From: Burkholderia cepacia
GTDB lineage: Bacteria > Pseudomonadota > Gammaproteobacteria > Burkholderiales > Burkholderiaceae
Length of the DNA: 64,000 nucleotides
Assembly: GCF_001718835.1 (NCBI RefSeq)
Contig: NZ_CP013443.1
Span: 2,108,001-2,172,000 of the forward strand
Direction of reading: 5' to 3'
The notes under the pieces were generated by a model. That model worked only from the letters and a program-made list of their open reading frames with translations. It did no database searches and had not been told where the DNA came from. A program made the position numbers and the translations under genes. Shown in pieces: positions 47,452 through 58,203 of the stretch (the first letter of the stretch is position 1; each line of letters starts with the position of its first letter).

Positions 47452-47465
47452 ATCGGGCTGACCAT
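47452..47465 (-). repeat. IS inverted repeat, right
   Basis: ATCGGGCTGACCAT on the plus strand, the inverted copy of 46114-46127. Confidence 0.9.
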
Positions 47466-47471
47466 CCTATT

Positions 47472-47497
47472 AGCCCCGCTCGATGGCGGGGCTTTTT
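47472..47497 (+). terminator. Intrinsic terminator between tesA/IS and ppiD
   Basis: Arms AGCCCCGC and GCGGGGCT, then TTTTG. The IS entered just left of the stem, so it now lies 1.4 kb from tesA, which it presumably served. Confidence 0.85.
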
Positions 47498-47516
47498 GCT
47501 GTCGACGCGGCGGAGA

Positions 47517-49451
47517 TCAGTTCCCGCCGTCCTGCGCGGCATTCGCGGTCGAGCCGTACAGCTTCACCTTCGAGCGATCGCGCAGCGCGGCCAGATACGC
47601 TTCGCCTTCGCTCTGCGCGTCGACCTGCGCCATCTGCTGCTGCGCGGCCGCCAGTTGCTGCGGATCGACCGCCGAACCCGGGATCACCGCGTTCACGCGG
47701 TAGATCGCATAGCCGTCCGCGCCGAGATCGACACCGACGTAGGCCGGCAGCGTCTTCGCGTCGACCTTGTAGACGGCGCTCAGCGCAGCCGGCGTCAGGC
47801 CCTGCGACTGCGTACGCGATACCTTCTGCGCGGCCGCGAACCCGTCGGTCGACTTCGACTTCTGCAGTTCGGCGAGCTTCGCCGCGCCGTCCTTCTTCGC
47901 GAGTTCGGCAGCCTGCTCGGCGACCACCTTCTGGCGCACGACGTCCTTGATCGCGTCGAGCGCGGGCACGGCAGCCGGCTTGTAGTCGGTCACGCGCGCC
48001 GAGATCAGCGTGTTGTTGCCGACGTCGATCGCCTGCGTGTTGTTCTGGCTCTTCACCGAGTCGTTTGCGAACACGGCGGCCAGGAACTTCGGATTGTTCA
48101 GCGGGCTCGTCGGCGGCAACTGCGGATTCGGCGTCGGCGTGACGGTAGCCGTCTGGATCGTCAGCTTGTACTTGTCCGCGGCCGGCTGCAGCGTCTTCGC
48201 CTTTTCGTAGACGGTGGACGTGAAGCCTTCCGCGTTGTCCGTGAACGCCTTCGATGCATACTGCTGCTTCAGGTCGGCTGCGATCTGGTCCTTCACTTCC
48301 GCGAACGGCTTGACGGCCGCCGGCTTCACTTCCGTCGCCTTCAGGATGTGGAAGCCCAGATCCGACTGCACGACACCGCTCACGTCGCCTTGCTTGAGCG
48401 CGAACGCGGCATCGTCGAACGCCTTGCCGCCCGCCGTCGAGCCGCGCGTGATGAAGCCGAGGTCGCCGCCCTTCGCGGCCGACGGCGCATCCTGCGAGTC
48501 CTTCTGCGCGATCTGCGCGAACTGGTCCGGGTGCGCCTTCACGTCGGCCAGCAGTTGCTCGGCCTTCGTCTTCGCCGCGGTCTTGTCGGCCGCGCTCGCG
48601 CTGCCCGGTGCGGCGATGAAGATGTGGCTCACGCGCACCTGCGCTTCGGTGCGGAAGTGCGTCGGGTTATCGTCGTAGAACTTCCTGATGTCCGCATCGG
48701 TCGGCTGCGCGCTCGCGGCTGCTGCCGCGGGCGAATACACGAGGTACTGGATCGTCGCGGTCTCCGGCGTCGCGAAGCTCTGCTTGTGCGCGTCGTAGTA
48801 CGCGGCGAGCTGCGCGTCGGTCGGCTGGACCTTCGCGGCGAAGTCGCTCGTCTTCAGCACGAGCGCCTGCACTTCGCGCTGCTGCGCGGCGAGTTCGGAC
48901 AGGCGTTGCGCGAGGCTCTTCGGCGTGAATGCACTCGACACGATGCTGGCGGGAATCTGCTGCAGCGCGAGGCTGTAGCGCACGCGCTCCTGATACTGCT
49001 CGGGCGTCATCCCCTGGAACGACAGCAGTTGCGCATAGCGCTCGACGTCGATCGAACCGTCGGGTTTCTTCAGCGACGCGATCATCGGGTCACTCATCAG
49101 CGCGTCGCGCACGGCGTTGTCCGACGCGGTCAGGTGCAGACGTTGCGTCTCGTCGGCCAGCACGCGTTGCTGGATCAGGCCGTCGAGCACCTGCTTGCGG
49201 TGCTCGGGCGTATCGAACATCTTGATGTCGAACTGCCCGCCGAGCGCCTGGCGCGCCTGGTCGATCTGCTGGCGGAACGCGCCGTCGAATTCGACCCGCG
49301 TGATCTTGTGCCCGTTGACTGCCGCGACGTTCGCACTATCGTCGAAGAAGCCGCGGAAGCCTTGGATCCCGACGAAACCCAGCCCCGGCAACACGATCAG
49401 GAGCAGGAGCGCCATCATCAGGCGCTGGTGATTACGGAAGAAATCGAGCAT
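47517..49451 (-). CDS. ppiD: SurA N-terminal / peptidyl-prolyl isomerase, PpiD
   Basis: 644 aa. It starts MLDFFRNHQRLMMALLLLIVLPGLGFVGIQG, a single membrane anchor with the bulk in the periplasm. SurA_N-like helices fill residues 35-250; a parvulin domain follows at about 270-365 (VRVSHIFIAAPGS through LGFHILKATEVKP); then a long C-terminal chaperone region. It helps newly secreted proteins fold at the translocon. Its last bases are close to the IS element but the gene is intact. Confidence 0.94.
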   Translation of the reverse strand: MLDFFRNHQRLMMALLLLIVLPGLGFVGIQGFRGFFDDSANVAAVNGHKITRVEFDGAFRQQIDQARQALGGQFDIKMFDTPEHRKQVLDGLIQQRVLADETQRLHLTASDNAVRDALMSDPMIASLKKPDGSIDVERYAQLLSFQGMTPEQYQERVRYSLALQQIPASIVSSAFTPKSLAQRLSELAAQQREVQALVLKTSDFAAKVQPTDAQLAAYYDAHKQSFATPETATIQYLVYSPAAAAASAQPTDADIRKFYDDNPTHFRTEAQVRVSHIFIAAPGSASAADKTAAKTKAEQLLADVKAHPDQFAQIAQKDSQDAPSAAKGGDLGFITRGSTAGGKAFDDAAFALKQGDVSGVVQSDLGFHILKATEVKPAAVKPFAEVKDQIAADLKQQYASKAFTDNAEGFTSTVYEKAKTLQPAADKYKLTIQTATVTPTPNPQLPPTSPLNNPKFLAAVFANDSVKSQNNTQAIDVGNNTLISARVTDYKPAAVPALDAIKDVVRQKVVAEQAAELAKKDGAAKLAELQKSKSTDGFAAAQKVSRTQSQGLTPAALSAVYKVDAKTLPAYVGVDLGADGYAIYRVNAVIPGSAVDPQQLAAAQQQMAQVDAQSEGEAYLAALRDRSKVKLYGSTANAAQDGGN

Positions 49452-49561
49452 GCGTGACGGGAAAATTGGACAAAACGCCCGATATTACAACAGCGGGCAG
49501 GAAAAAAGGCGAAACGGGAGGCGTCGGCCTGGCGGCGCCGGCGTTGCTGCAGCGCAAACAA

Positions 49562-49586
49562 AAATGCCCGCACGAGGCGGGCATTT
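49562..49586 (-). terminator. Terminator of the tRNA-Val/tRNA-Asp transcript
   Basis: Arms AAATGCCCGC and GCGGGCATTT with an ACGAG loop; on the minus strand it is followed by TTTGTTT, directly after tRNA-Asp. Confidence 0.85.
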
Positions 49587-49593
49587 ATTGTCT

Positions 49594-49670
49594 TGGCGGA
49601 GCGGACGGGACTCGAACCCGCGACCCCCGGCGTGACAGGCCGGTATTCTAACCGACTGAACTACCGCTCC
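49594..49670 (-). tRNA. tRNA-Asp (GTC)
   Basis: 77 nt including an encoded CCA. Acceptor GGAGCGG pairs with CCGCTCC; the anticodon loop CCTGTCACG contains GTC; the T-loop GGTTCGAGTC is standard. The D-loop has AGTCGGTTAGA. Confidence 0.96.
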
Positions 49671-49693
49671 TTGGTCTGGCTGAATCAGGAAAC

Positions 49694-49769
49694 TGGTGGG
49701 TGCTGAGGGGTTCGAACCCCCGACCTACGCCTTGTAAGGGCGCCGCTCTACCAGCTGAGCTAAGCACCC
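49694..49769 (-). tRNA. tRNA-Val (TAC)
   Basis: 76 nt including an encoded CCA. Acceptor GGGTGCT pairs with AGCACCC; anticodon TAC in CCTTACAAG; T-loop GGTTCGAACC. It lies 23 bp upstream of tRNA-Asp in the same transcript. Confidence 0.96.
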
Positions 49770-49913
49770 GTTTCCGATTCGTTCTGGCTGCGATCTGCGT
49801 TTCGGCATCAACAACCAGCGAGCCCCCTAGTCTAATCCATCCTTCAGAACTTTACCAGCCCTGAATCGCGAAATTTTTGCAGCGTCGATTTCGATCGGCG
49901 CGCCGCTCATAAA

Positions 49914-49938
49914 AAACCCGCGGCCATGCCGCGGGTTT
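49914..49938 (-). terminator. lon terminator
   Basis: Arms AAACCCGCGG and CCGCGGGTTT, CCATG loop; on the minus strand a T-run follows. Confidence 0.9.
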
Positions 49939-49961
49939 CGTGAACAACCGTCACATCAGGC

Positions 49962-52385
49962 TCAGTGCTTGACGAATTCCGTCGAGCCGGCATCCTTCGT
50001 CGCATCGGCGACCGGTGCCGCCGCCTTCGCCTCTTCTTCCGGCGGCAGCGGGGTCGGCGAACGCTCGAGCGCGAGTTCAAGCACCTTGTCGATCCAGCGG
50101 ACCGGCACGATCTCGATCGCGTTCTTCACGTTGTCCGGAATCTCGGCCAGATCCTTGACGTTCTCTTCCGGGATCAGCACGAGCTTGATGCCCCCGCGAT
50201 GCGCCGCGAGCAGCTTCTCCTTCAGGCCGCCGATCGGCAGGACTTCACCACGCAGCGTGATTTCGCCCGTCATCGCGACATCGGCGCGCACCGGAATACC
50301 CGTCAGCACCGACACCAGCGCAGTCGTCATCGCACCGCCGGCGGACGGACCGTCCTTCGGCGTCGCGCCTTCCGGCACGTGGATGTGGATGTCCTGCTTC
50401 TCGAACGCCTCGTCCTTGATGCCCAGACGCCGCGAACGCGAGCGCACGACCGAACGCGCCGCCTCGACCGACTCCTTCATCACGTCGCCGAGCGAACCCG
50501 TACGGATCACGTTGCCCTTGCCCGGCATCACCGCGGCTTCGATCGTCAGCAGATCGCCACCGACTTCCGTCCACGCGAGGCCCGTCACCTGACCGACCTG
50601 GTTTTCCTTCGCAGCGAGGCCGAAGTCGTACTTGCGCACGCCGAGGAAGGTATCGAGGTTCTCGCCGTCGACCTTGATCGCGCCCGATGCCTTCTTCAGC
50701 AGCAGCATCTTCACGACCTTGCGGCAGATCTTCGACACTTCCCGCTCCAGCGAACGCACACCGGCTTCACGCGTGTAGTAGCGGATGATGTCGCGGATCG
50801 CCTGCTCGGTGACCTCGATCTCGCCTTCCTTCAGCCCGTTGTTCTTCTTCTGCTTCGGCAGCAGGTAACGCTGGGCGATGCTGACTTTCTCGTCTTCCGT
50901 GTAGCCCGACAGACGGATCACTTCCATCCGGTCGAGCAGCGGCGGCGGGATGTTCAGCGAGTTCGACGTCGCGACGAACATCACGTCCGACAGGTCGAAG
51001 TCGACTTCGATGTAGTGATCGGCGAACGTGTGGTTCTGTTCCGGATCGAGCACCTCGAGCAGCGCCGACGACGGATCGCCGCGGAAATCCATGCCCATCT
51101 TGTCGACTTCGTCGAGCAGGAAGAGCGGATTGCGCACGCCGACCTTCGTGAGGCTCTGCAGGATCTTGCCCGGCATCGAACCGATGTACGTGCGACGATG
51201 GCCGCGGATCTCGGCTTCGTCACGCACGCCGCCGAGCGCCATCCGGACGAACTTGCGGTTCGTCGCACGGGCGATCGACTGGCCGAGCGAGGTCTTGCCG
51301 ACGCCCGGGGGCCCGACGAGGCACAGGATCGGCGCCTTGACCTTGTCCACGCGCTGTTGCACCGCGAGATACTCGAGGATCCGTTCCTTCACCTTTTCGA
51401 GGCCGAAGTGATCCTCGTCGAGCACCTGCTCGGCGTTCGACAGGTCGTTGTTGACCTTGCTCTTCTTGCGCCACGGCAAGCCGATCAGCGTGTCGATGTA
51501 GTTGCGCACGACGGTGGCTTCCGCCGACATCGGCGACATCAGCTTCAGCTTCTTCAGCTCGGCGTCGGCCTTCTTCTTCGCTTCCTTCGGCATGCGCGCG
51601 GCGTTGATGCGCTTCTCGAGTTCCTCGAGATCCGCACCCTCTTCGCCTTCGCCCAGTTCCTTCTGGATCGCCTTGACCTGCTCGTTCAGGTAGTACTCGC
51701 GCTGGCTCTTTTCCATCTGGCGCTTCACGCGCCCGCGGATGCGCTTTTCGACCTGCAGGATGTCGATCTCGGCTTCGAGCTGCGCGAGCAGGTGCTCGAG
51801 GCGCTCGATGACCGGGAACATCTCGAGGATGTGCTGCTTCTGGTCGAGCTTCAGCGGCAGGCGCTCGGCGATCATGTCGGCGAGGCGGCCCGCTTCGTCG
51901 ATGCCCGACAGCGACGTGAGGATCTCCGGCGGGATCTTCTTGTTCAGCTTCACGTACTGGTCGAACTGCGACACGATCGCGCGGCGCAGCGCTTCCGTTT
52001 CGGCGCTGTCGGCGTGATCGGGCTCGAGCGGCATCACTTCGCAGGAGAACTGCGTTTCCTGCTCTTCGATCGACAACGCCTTCGCGCGCTGCAGGCCCTC
52101 GACGAGCACCTTCACGGTGCCGTCCGGCAGCTTCAGCATCTGCAGGATGTTGGCGATACAACCGACCTCGTACATGTCCTTTTCGGTCGGTTCGTCCTTG
52201 GCCGCGGTTTTCTGGGCGACGAGCATGATGTGCTTGCCGCCTTCCATCGCTGCTTCGAGGGCCTTGATCGATTTCGGCCGGCCCACGAAGAGCGGAATGA
52301 CCATGTGCGGGAAAACGACGACATCCCGCAGCGGCAGCAGCGGGAGCGTGATGCGTTCCGGCGGGAGAAGTTGGGTGCCTGACAT
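49962..52385 (-). CDS. lon: ATP-dependent protease Lon
   Basis: 807 aa. LON N-domain (LPLLPLRDVVVFPHMVIPLFVGRPKSI), long coiled segment around residues 180-300, AAA+ module with Walker A GPPGVGKTS and Walker B PLFLLDEVDK, and the C-terminal Ser-Lys protease domain with Ser in KDGPSAGGAM and Lys in GGLKEKLLAAHRGG. The tail is Ala/Glu/Pro rich and ends TEFVKH. It degrades misfolded and regulatory proteins. It follows clpX as in many proteobacteria. No clear sigma-32 promoter was identified in the 196-bp gap. Confidence 0.97.
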   Translation of the reverse strand: MSGTQLLPPERITLPLLPLRDVVVFPHMVIPLFVGRPKSIKALEAAMEGGKHIMLVAQKTAAKDEPTEKDMYEVGCIANILQMLKLPDGTVKVLVEGLQRAKALSIEEQETQFSCEVMPLEPDHADSAETEALRRAIVSQFDQYVKLNKKIPPEILTSLSGIDEAGRLADMIAERLPLKLDQKQHILEMFPVIERLEHLLAQLEAEIDILQVEKRIRGRVKRQMEKSQREYYLNEQVKAIQKELGEGEEGADLEELEKRINAARMPKEAKKKADAELKKLKLMSPMSAEATVVRNYIDTLIGLPWRKKSKVNNDLSNAEQVLDEDHFGLEKVKERILEYLAVQQRVDKVKAPILCLVGPPGVGKTSLGQSIARATNRKFVRMALGGVRDEAEIRGHRRTYIGSMPGKILQSLTKVGVRNPLFLLDEVDKMGMDFRGDPSSALLEVLDPEQNHTFADHYIEVDFDLSDVMFVATSNSLNIPPPLLDRMEVIRLSGYTEDEKVSIAQRYLLPKQKKNNGLKEGEIEVTEQAIRDIIRYYTREAGVRSLEREVSKICRKVVKMLLLKKASGAIKVDGENLDTFLGVRKYDFGLAAKENQVGQVTGLAWTEVGGDLLTIEAAVMPGKGNVIRTGSLGDVMKESVEAARSVVRSRSRRLGIKDEAFEKQDIHIHVPEGATPKDGPSAGGAMTTALVSVLTGIPVRADVAMTGEITLRGEVLPIGGLKEKLLAAHRGGIKLVLIPEENVKDLAEIPDNVKNAIEIVPVRWIDKVLELALERSPTPLPPEEEAKAAAPVADATKDAGSTEFVKH

Positions 52386-52520
52386 TTCATTTCCCCATGA
52401 GTGGAATCAATTGTTCGGTAATTGAGGCCGCCACAACGAATTGCAACCTTCAAGTGCGGGAAATATTCGGTAAGAAAGTAACCACCGCGAGTCGAGTCAG
52501 AGTTACCCACAAGATAAACG

Positions 52521-52557
52521 AAAAAAAGCCGCCCACGGACTCATGAACGGCCTTTTT
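52521..52557 (-). terminator. Probable clpX terminator
   Basis: GGCCG ... CGGC arms with an imperfect middle, A-run on the left and T-run on the right. It lies 24 bp after the clpX stop on the minus strand. Confidence 0.5.
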
Positions 52558-52581
52558 CGCAGAACATCGTCGGCAAGCCGG

Positions 52582-53853
<1,272 letters not shown>

Positions 53854-54019
53854 GAATGTAGAGCCTCCGGACAGGTAAATGACATGATACGCCGAATGCT
53901 CCGGGCACCGCGCCTAGGGCGCGACCGGAGCCGGCCGGATGCGCTTGCCGCAGATGCTCTGGGCGTTCGCGAAGTCGCAGGAGCGCCGCCCGGAATCGGG
54001 GCGGCACCCCACTTTAAGC

Positions 54020-54673
54020 TTACGGGCGCTTCAGCAGCACCTGGTCGATCAGCCCGTACGCCTTCGCATCGTCGCTCGACATGAAGTTATCACGGTCGGT
54101 GTCGCGCGCGATGCGCTCGACGTCCTGGCCCGTATGCTGCGCGAGCAACTGGTTCAGCCGCTCCTTCAGGTAGAGGATTTCACGCGCCTGGATCTCGATG
54201 TCCGATGCCTGGCCGCGTGCGCCGCCGAGCGGCTGGTGAATCATCACGCGTGAGTTCGGCAGCGCGAAACGCTTGCCCTTCGCGCCCGACGCGAGCAGGA
54301 ACGCGCCCATGCTGGCCGCGAGGCCCATGCACAGCGTCGACACGTCCGGCTTGATGAACTGCATCGTGTCGTAGATCGCCATGCCGGCCGACACCGACCC
54401 GCCCGGGCTGTTGATGTACAGGCTGATGTCCTTGTCGGGATTCTCGCTCTCGAGGAACAGCAGCTGCGCGACCACGAGGTTGGCGGTCTGGTCGTTCACT
54501 TCGCCGACCATGAACACCAGGCGCTCCTTCAGGAGACGCGAATAGATATCGTACGAACGCTCGCCGCGGCCGCTCGTTTCGACGACGATCGGCACCAGCC
54601 CCAGCGCTTGCGCCTCGAAACCCTGCGGCGCGTTCGAAGCAAGCATGTCCAGCAATTCAGCGCGAGTGATCAT
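54020..54673 (-). CDS. clpP: ClpP protease subunit
   Basis: 217 aa. The catalytic triad can be read: Ser in LAASMGAFLLASG, His in VMIHQPLGG and Asp in RDTDRDNFMS. YSRLLKERLVFM is typical of the N-terminal core. It forms the barrel that works with ClpX. It lies 140 bp after tig on the same strand. Confidence 0.98.
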   Translation of the reverse strand: MITRAELLDMLASNAPQGFEAQALGLVPIVVETSGRGERSYDIYSRLLKERLVFMVGEVNDQTANLVVAQLLFLESENPDKDISLYINSPGGSVSAGMAIYDTMQFIKPDVSTLCMGLAASMGAFLLASGAKGKRFALPNSRVMIHQPLGGARGQASDIEIQAREILYLKERLNQLLAQHTGQDVERIARDTDRDNFMSSDDAKAYGLIDQVLLKRP

Positions 54674-54813
54674 TCAATGAACCTTGTTCGAATGGAAAAT
54701 TGAACGGAAGGAAGCCGCCCGCTCAATCGCCATATTAATGGCAACCGTGCGCTTGACGTAAAAACGGCGTGCGGGCCGTCGCTCCGACAGCCGGCACGCC
54801 GCTAGAGCAACAC

Positions 54814-56160
54814 TTACGCTTGCGCCGATGCGCTCGCGAGTGCTTCGAAGCTCACTTCCTTGTCCGTCACCTTCGCCTTGCCCAGCACGAAATCGACGAC
54901 GTTGCTTTCAACGACGAACGCTTCCATCTCGGCGAGGCGCTGCTGGTTCGAATAATACCAGCGGACCACTTCCTTCGGGTCTTCGTAGCTCTTCGCGAAC
55001 TCGTCGACTTCCGCGCGGATCTGTTCCGGCTTCGCTTCGAGGCCGTTCGACTTCACCAGCTCGGCCAGCACGAGGCCCAGCTTCACGCGGCGCTCTGCCT
55101 GCTCGGTGAACATCTCGGCCGGGATCGGTGCGTCCTTCGCGTTCGGCACGCCGCGCTGCGCCAGATCCTGGCGAGCCATTTCGACGAGACGTTGCTGGTC
55201 CTGCTCGATCAGCGCCTTCGGCACGTCGAGTTCGGAGATCTTCAGCAGCGCGTCCATCACCTGGTTCTTGACGATCGATTGCGTGCGGCGCTTCGCTTCG
55301 CGCTCGAGGTTTTCCTTGATCTCGGCGCGCATCTTCGCGAGATCGCCGTCTTCGATGCCGAGCGACTTCGCGAATTCACCGTCGATTTCCGGCAGGTGCG
55401 GCCACTCGATCTTCTTCATCGTGACCGTGAACTGGGCCGTTTTGCCGGCCACGTCCTTGCCGTGGTAGTCGTCCGGGAACTTCAGGTCGAACGTGCGTGC
55501 TTCACCGACCTTCAGGCCCAGCGCCGCGGTTTCGAATTCCGGCAGCATGCGGCCTTCGCCGAGCACGAACGGGAAATCTTCGGCCGTGCCGCCCTGGAAC
55601 GCGACGTCGTCGATCTTGCCGACGAAGTCGACCGTCACGCGGTCGCCGTTCTTCGCTGCGGTGTCCGCGCCGCCGTCGCCGTGCTCGCCGGCTTCGCCGC
55701 GTGCGTGGAAGTGCACGCGCTGCTTGCGCAGGATGTCCAGCGTGCGGTCGATTTCGGCGTCGCCGATCGACGTCGTCGAGCGCTCGACTTCAGCCGTCGC
55801 CAGATCGCCGATCTTGACTTCCGGGTAGACCTCGAACGTCGCGTCGAACGCGTATGCATCCTCAGCCTGCTCCTGCTTCGGCTCGAAGCTCGGCTGGCCG
55901 GCGACGCGCAGGTTTTCCGCGCGGCTGATCGTGAAGAACTCCTGGCCGATCTTGTCGCTCAGCACTTCCGCTTCGACCTGACCCGCGTACTGTTGCGCGA
56001 CCATCTTCAGCGGCACCTTGCCCGGGCGGAAACCCGGCATGCGCACGTTCTTCGCGAGTTTCTGGATACGGGCGTCGATTTCCTTCTGCACGGTGTCTTT
56101 CGGCAGGGAAATCGTCACGCGGCGTTCAAGCTTGCCGAGGTTCTCAACAACGTTAGCCAT
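54814..56160 (-). CDS. tig: Trigger factor
   Basis: 448 aa from the ATG at 56160 (MANVVENLGKLERRVTISLP). The ribosome-binding signature is GFRPGKVPLKMV near residue 48. A PPIase (FKBP-like) domain follows (GDRVTVDFVGKIDDVAFQGG, residues about 165-240), then the C-terminal chaperone arms. It is a ribosome-associated chaperone, first gene of tig-clpP-clpX-lon. Confidence 0.97.
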   Translation of the reverse strand: MANVVENLGKLERRVTISLPKDTVQKEIDARIQKLAKNVRMPGFRPGKVPLKMVAQQYAGQVEAEVLSDKIGQEFFTISRAENLRVAGQPSFEPKQEQAEDAYAFDATFEVYPEVKIGDLATAEVERSTTSIGDAEIDRTLDILRKQRVHFHARGEAGEHGDGGADTAAKNGDRVTVDFVGKIDDVAFQGGTAEDFPFVLGEGRMLPEFETAALGLKVGEARTFDLKFPDDYHGKDVAGKTAQFTVTMKKIEWPHLPEIDGEFAKSLGIEDGDLAKMRAEIKENLEREAKRRTQSIVKNQVMDALLKISELDVPKALIEQDQQRLVEMARQDLAQRGVPNAKDAPIPAEMFTEQAERRVKLGLVLAELVKSNGLEAKPEQIRAEVDEFAKSYEDPKEVVRWYYSNQQRLAEMEAFVVESNVVDFVLGKAKVTDKEVSFEALASASAQA

Positions 56161-56524
56161 GGCTTCAATCGTCCTAAAATTATTCGAGCGAATCGGGTTT
56201 TCCTTGCCGTGCCTGCCTGGCGGCGTCATACGCCGCGCCGGAGCGCCACGCCATCCCTGCACGCGCCGGATGGCTAGCGCAAGCGGCTCGGAGCACGGCT
56301 TTGGCCGGAAGAATCGACTATTCTAGCAAACAATTTTCCCTGCACCGCCAGAACCGGCCACGCGCGTGCGCGGCCGTTGCGCGAGGGCCGCCGATGCGCA
56401 TGGATCGCCGATATGCCGCCGCGCATATCCACGCCCGCCCCCGCATCCTGTAAGCTGCTTCGAAAGCGCATGCGCCGCCGCACGGCGGCCAATCGTCCGA
56501 CCAATCACGCCTTCCGGAGACACC
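56161..56524. other. 364-bp intergenic region between tig and the glycerate kinase
   Basis: It holds the divergent promoters of tig and the glycerate kinase. Only the part next to tig (about 56165-56210) is AT-rich. No gene, tRNA or strong hairpin seen. Confidence 0.5.
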
Positions 56525-57670
56525 ATGCCGCAACACCCGTCCGCGCCTGTCGTCGTCATCGCGCCCGATTCGTTCAAAGGCTCGCTTTCCGCCGAGCAGG
56601 TCGCGGACGCGATCGCCACCGGCATCCGCCGTGCCCGGCCCGACGCCGTCGTGCGCTGCTGCCCGATGGCCGACGGCGGCGAAGGCACGCTCGACGCGAT
56701 GCTGGCAGGCGGCGGCACGCGGCGCTGCGGGTGGCCGGTGCGTCGCTCGCGGCGCGCGACGCGGCGGTCGGCGTGATCGACGCGCGCACCGCGATCGTCG
56801 AAACGGCCGAGATCGTCGGCATCACGGATCCGGTCGGCATGAGCGTGCCGGTCGACGCGCGCAGCACACGCGGGATGGGCGAGGCGATCCGCACGCTGCT
56901 CGACGAAGGCGTGCGCCGCTTCTTCGTCGCGCTGGGCGGCAGCAGCACCAACGACGCGGGCGCCGGACTGCTCGCAGGCCTCGGCCTGCAGTGCTTCGAC
57001 GCGGGCGGCCAGCCGGTCGAGCCCGTGCCGGCGCGGCTCGCCGACATCGCGCGCATCGACGCGTCGGGGCTCGACCCGCGGCTGAAGGAAAGAAACCGAA
57101 TTCATCGGCATGTCCGACGTCGACAACCCGCTGACGGGCGCGCACGGCGCAACCGCCGTGTTCGGCCCGCAAAAGGGCGTGACGCCCGAGCAGGTTGCCA
57201 CCCTCGACGCCGCGCTCGCCCGCTTCGCCGACCTGCTCGAAGCCGCGCTCGACCGTCGCGGCCGCGACCTGCCGGGCGCCGGTGCCGCGGGCGGCCTCGG
57301 ATTCGCGCTGCACATGCTCGGTGCGCAATTCGAAGCGGGGGCCGAGGTGGTCGCGCGGCAGGTCGGGCTCGACGCGGCGCTCGCCGGCGCAAGCTGGCTG
57401 ATCACCGGCGAAGGCCGCTCCGACGTACAGACGCTGCACGGCAAGGCGCCGTTCATCGCGTGCCGCCACGCGCAAGCCGCGGGCGTACCCGCGTCGCTGC
57501 TGTCCGGCGCGGTCGACCCGGCCGCGCTGCCGCGCCTGTCCGAACATTTTTCCGGCTGCTTCTCGCCGGCTCCCGGGCCGATCACGCTCGACGTCGCGAT
57601 CCGCGACGCGGCCAATCTGCTCGCGAACGAAGCGGAGCAATTGACACGCCTGAAGTACGGCGCACACTGA
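56525..57670 (+). pseudogene. glxK: Glycerate kinase interrupted by two frameshifts
   Basis: The full span would encode 381 residues, the usual GlxK/GarK length. Frame 1 from the ATG at 56525 gives VVIAPDSFKGSLSAEQVADAI and PMADGGEGTLDAML, then shifts near 56719-56726 (apparent loss of 4 nt in a GC run; frame 1 stops at 56776). The middle (IVETAEIVGITDPVG, ALGGSSTNDAGAGLLAGLG) is in another frame. At 57088-57095 a GAAA is duplicated, restoring frame 1 for the C-terminal part (MSDVDNPLTGAHGATAVFGPQKG, WLITGEGRSDVQTLHGK). The enzyme would phosphorylate glycerate made by Gcl/GlxR. Real mutation or sequencing error cannot be told apart here. Confidence 0.9.
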
Positions 57671-57732
57671 CCGTTGACCCGAGCGCGCGATACAGGAACA
57701 ATCGGGCCCGCCCTTTTTCTTCAGGATTCGAC

Positions 57733-58182
57733 ATGAAAGGCCGTCAAGCCGGGCTCGATCAGTTTCTGACCTATCGCCTCCACGCGCTCACGAAGCGATC
57801 CGACCGCGGGATCGGCGAGGTGTACCGGCACAAGCTCGACATCTCGCTGCCCGAGGCGCGCGTGATCGCCGCCGTCGGCGCCTTCGGCCCGTTCTCGATC
57901 ATGGATCTGGCGCGCCACACCAATCTCGACAAGAGCCAGGCGAGCCGGGCGGCCGAGGCGCTGCTGCGCCAGGGGCTGCTCGAACGCAGCGCGAGCGAGG
58001 AGGACGGCCGGATCGTGTTGATCGCGCTGACCGCCGACGGCCGCGCGCTGCATCGCAAGATCATGCCGATCGTGCGCAAGTGGAACGATGGCTTGCTCGC
58101 GTGCCTGTCCGACAGCGAACGCCAGACATTCGAGCGGCTGCTCGAGAAAGTGCTCAGCCACGCGCTCGAGCGCGACGACTGA
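57733..58182 (+). CDS. MarR-family transcriptional regulator
   Basis: 149 aa from the ATG at 57733. Winged helix: FSIMDLARHTNLDKSQASRAAEALLRQGLLERSASEEDGR contains the recognition helix and the DxR wing typical of MarR. It lies 62 bp after the glycerate kinase pseudogene on the same strand; its open frame also runs backwards through that pseudogene, which is accidental. Target genes unknown. Confidence 0.9.
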   Translation: MKGRQAGLDQFLTYRLHALTKRSDRGIGEVYRHKLDISLPEARVIAAVGAFGPFSIMDLARHTNLDKSQASRAAEALLRQGLLERSASEEDGRIVLIALTADGRALHRKIMPIVRKWNDGLLACLSDSERQTFERLLEKVLSHALERDD

Positions 58183-58203
58183 GCCGCGGGGCGGCCGCCC
58201 CGC

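Larger units (their letters stand above)
46112..47468 (-). mobile_element. IS110-family (IS1111-type) insertion sequence
   Basis: About 1.36 kb between two CT dinucleotides (46112-46113 and 47467-47468). Inverted repeats of 14 bp (ATGGTCAGCCCGAT) lie at 46114-46127 and 47452-47465, just inside the ends, as in the IS1111 group. One transposase gene runs on the minus strand with only about 65 bp before its start but about 260 bp of non-coding DNA after its stop. The element looks complete. Confidence 0.88.

Noticed and set aside
52386..52581. Heat-shock (sigma-32) promoter before lon
   Set aside because: A CTTGAA occurs on the minus strand, but no CCCCAT-like -10 lies at the right distance.
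56377..58182. One continuous 601-residue reading frame covering glycerate kinase and MarR
   Set aside because: It is only the shifted middle frame of the kinase running by chance into the MarR gene. The first third and the stretch after 57088 are Arg-rich shadow sequence.
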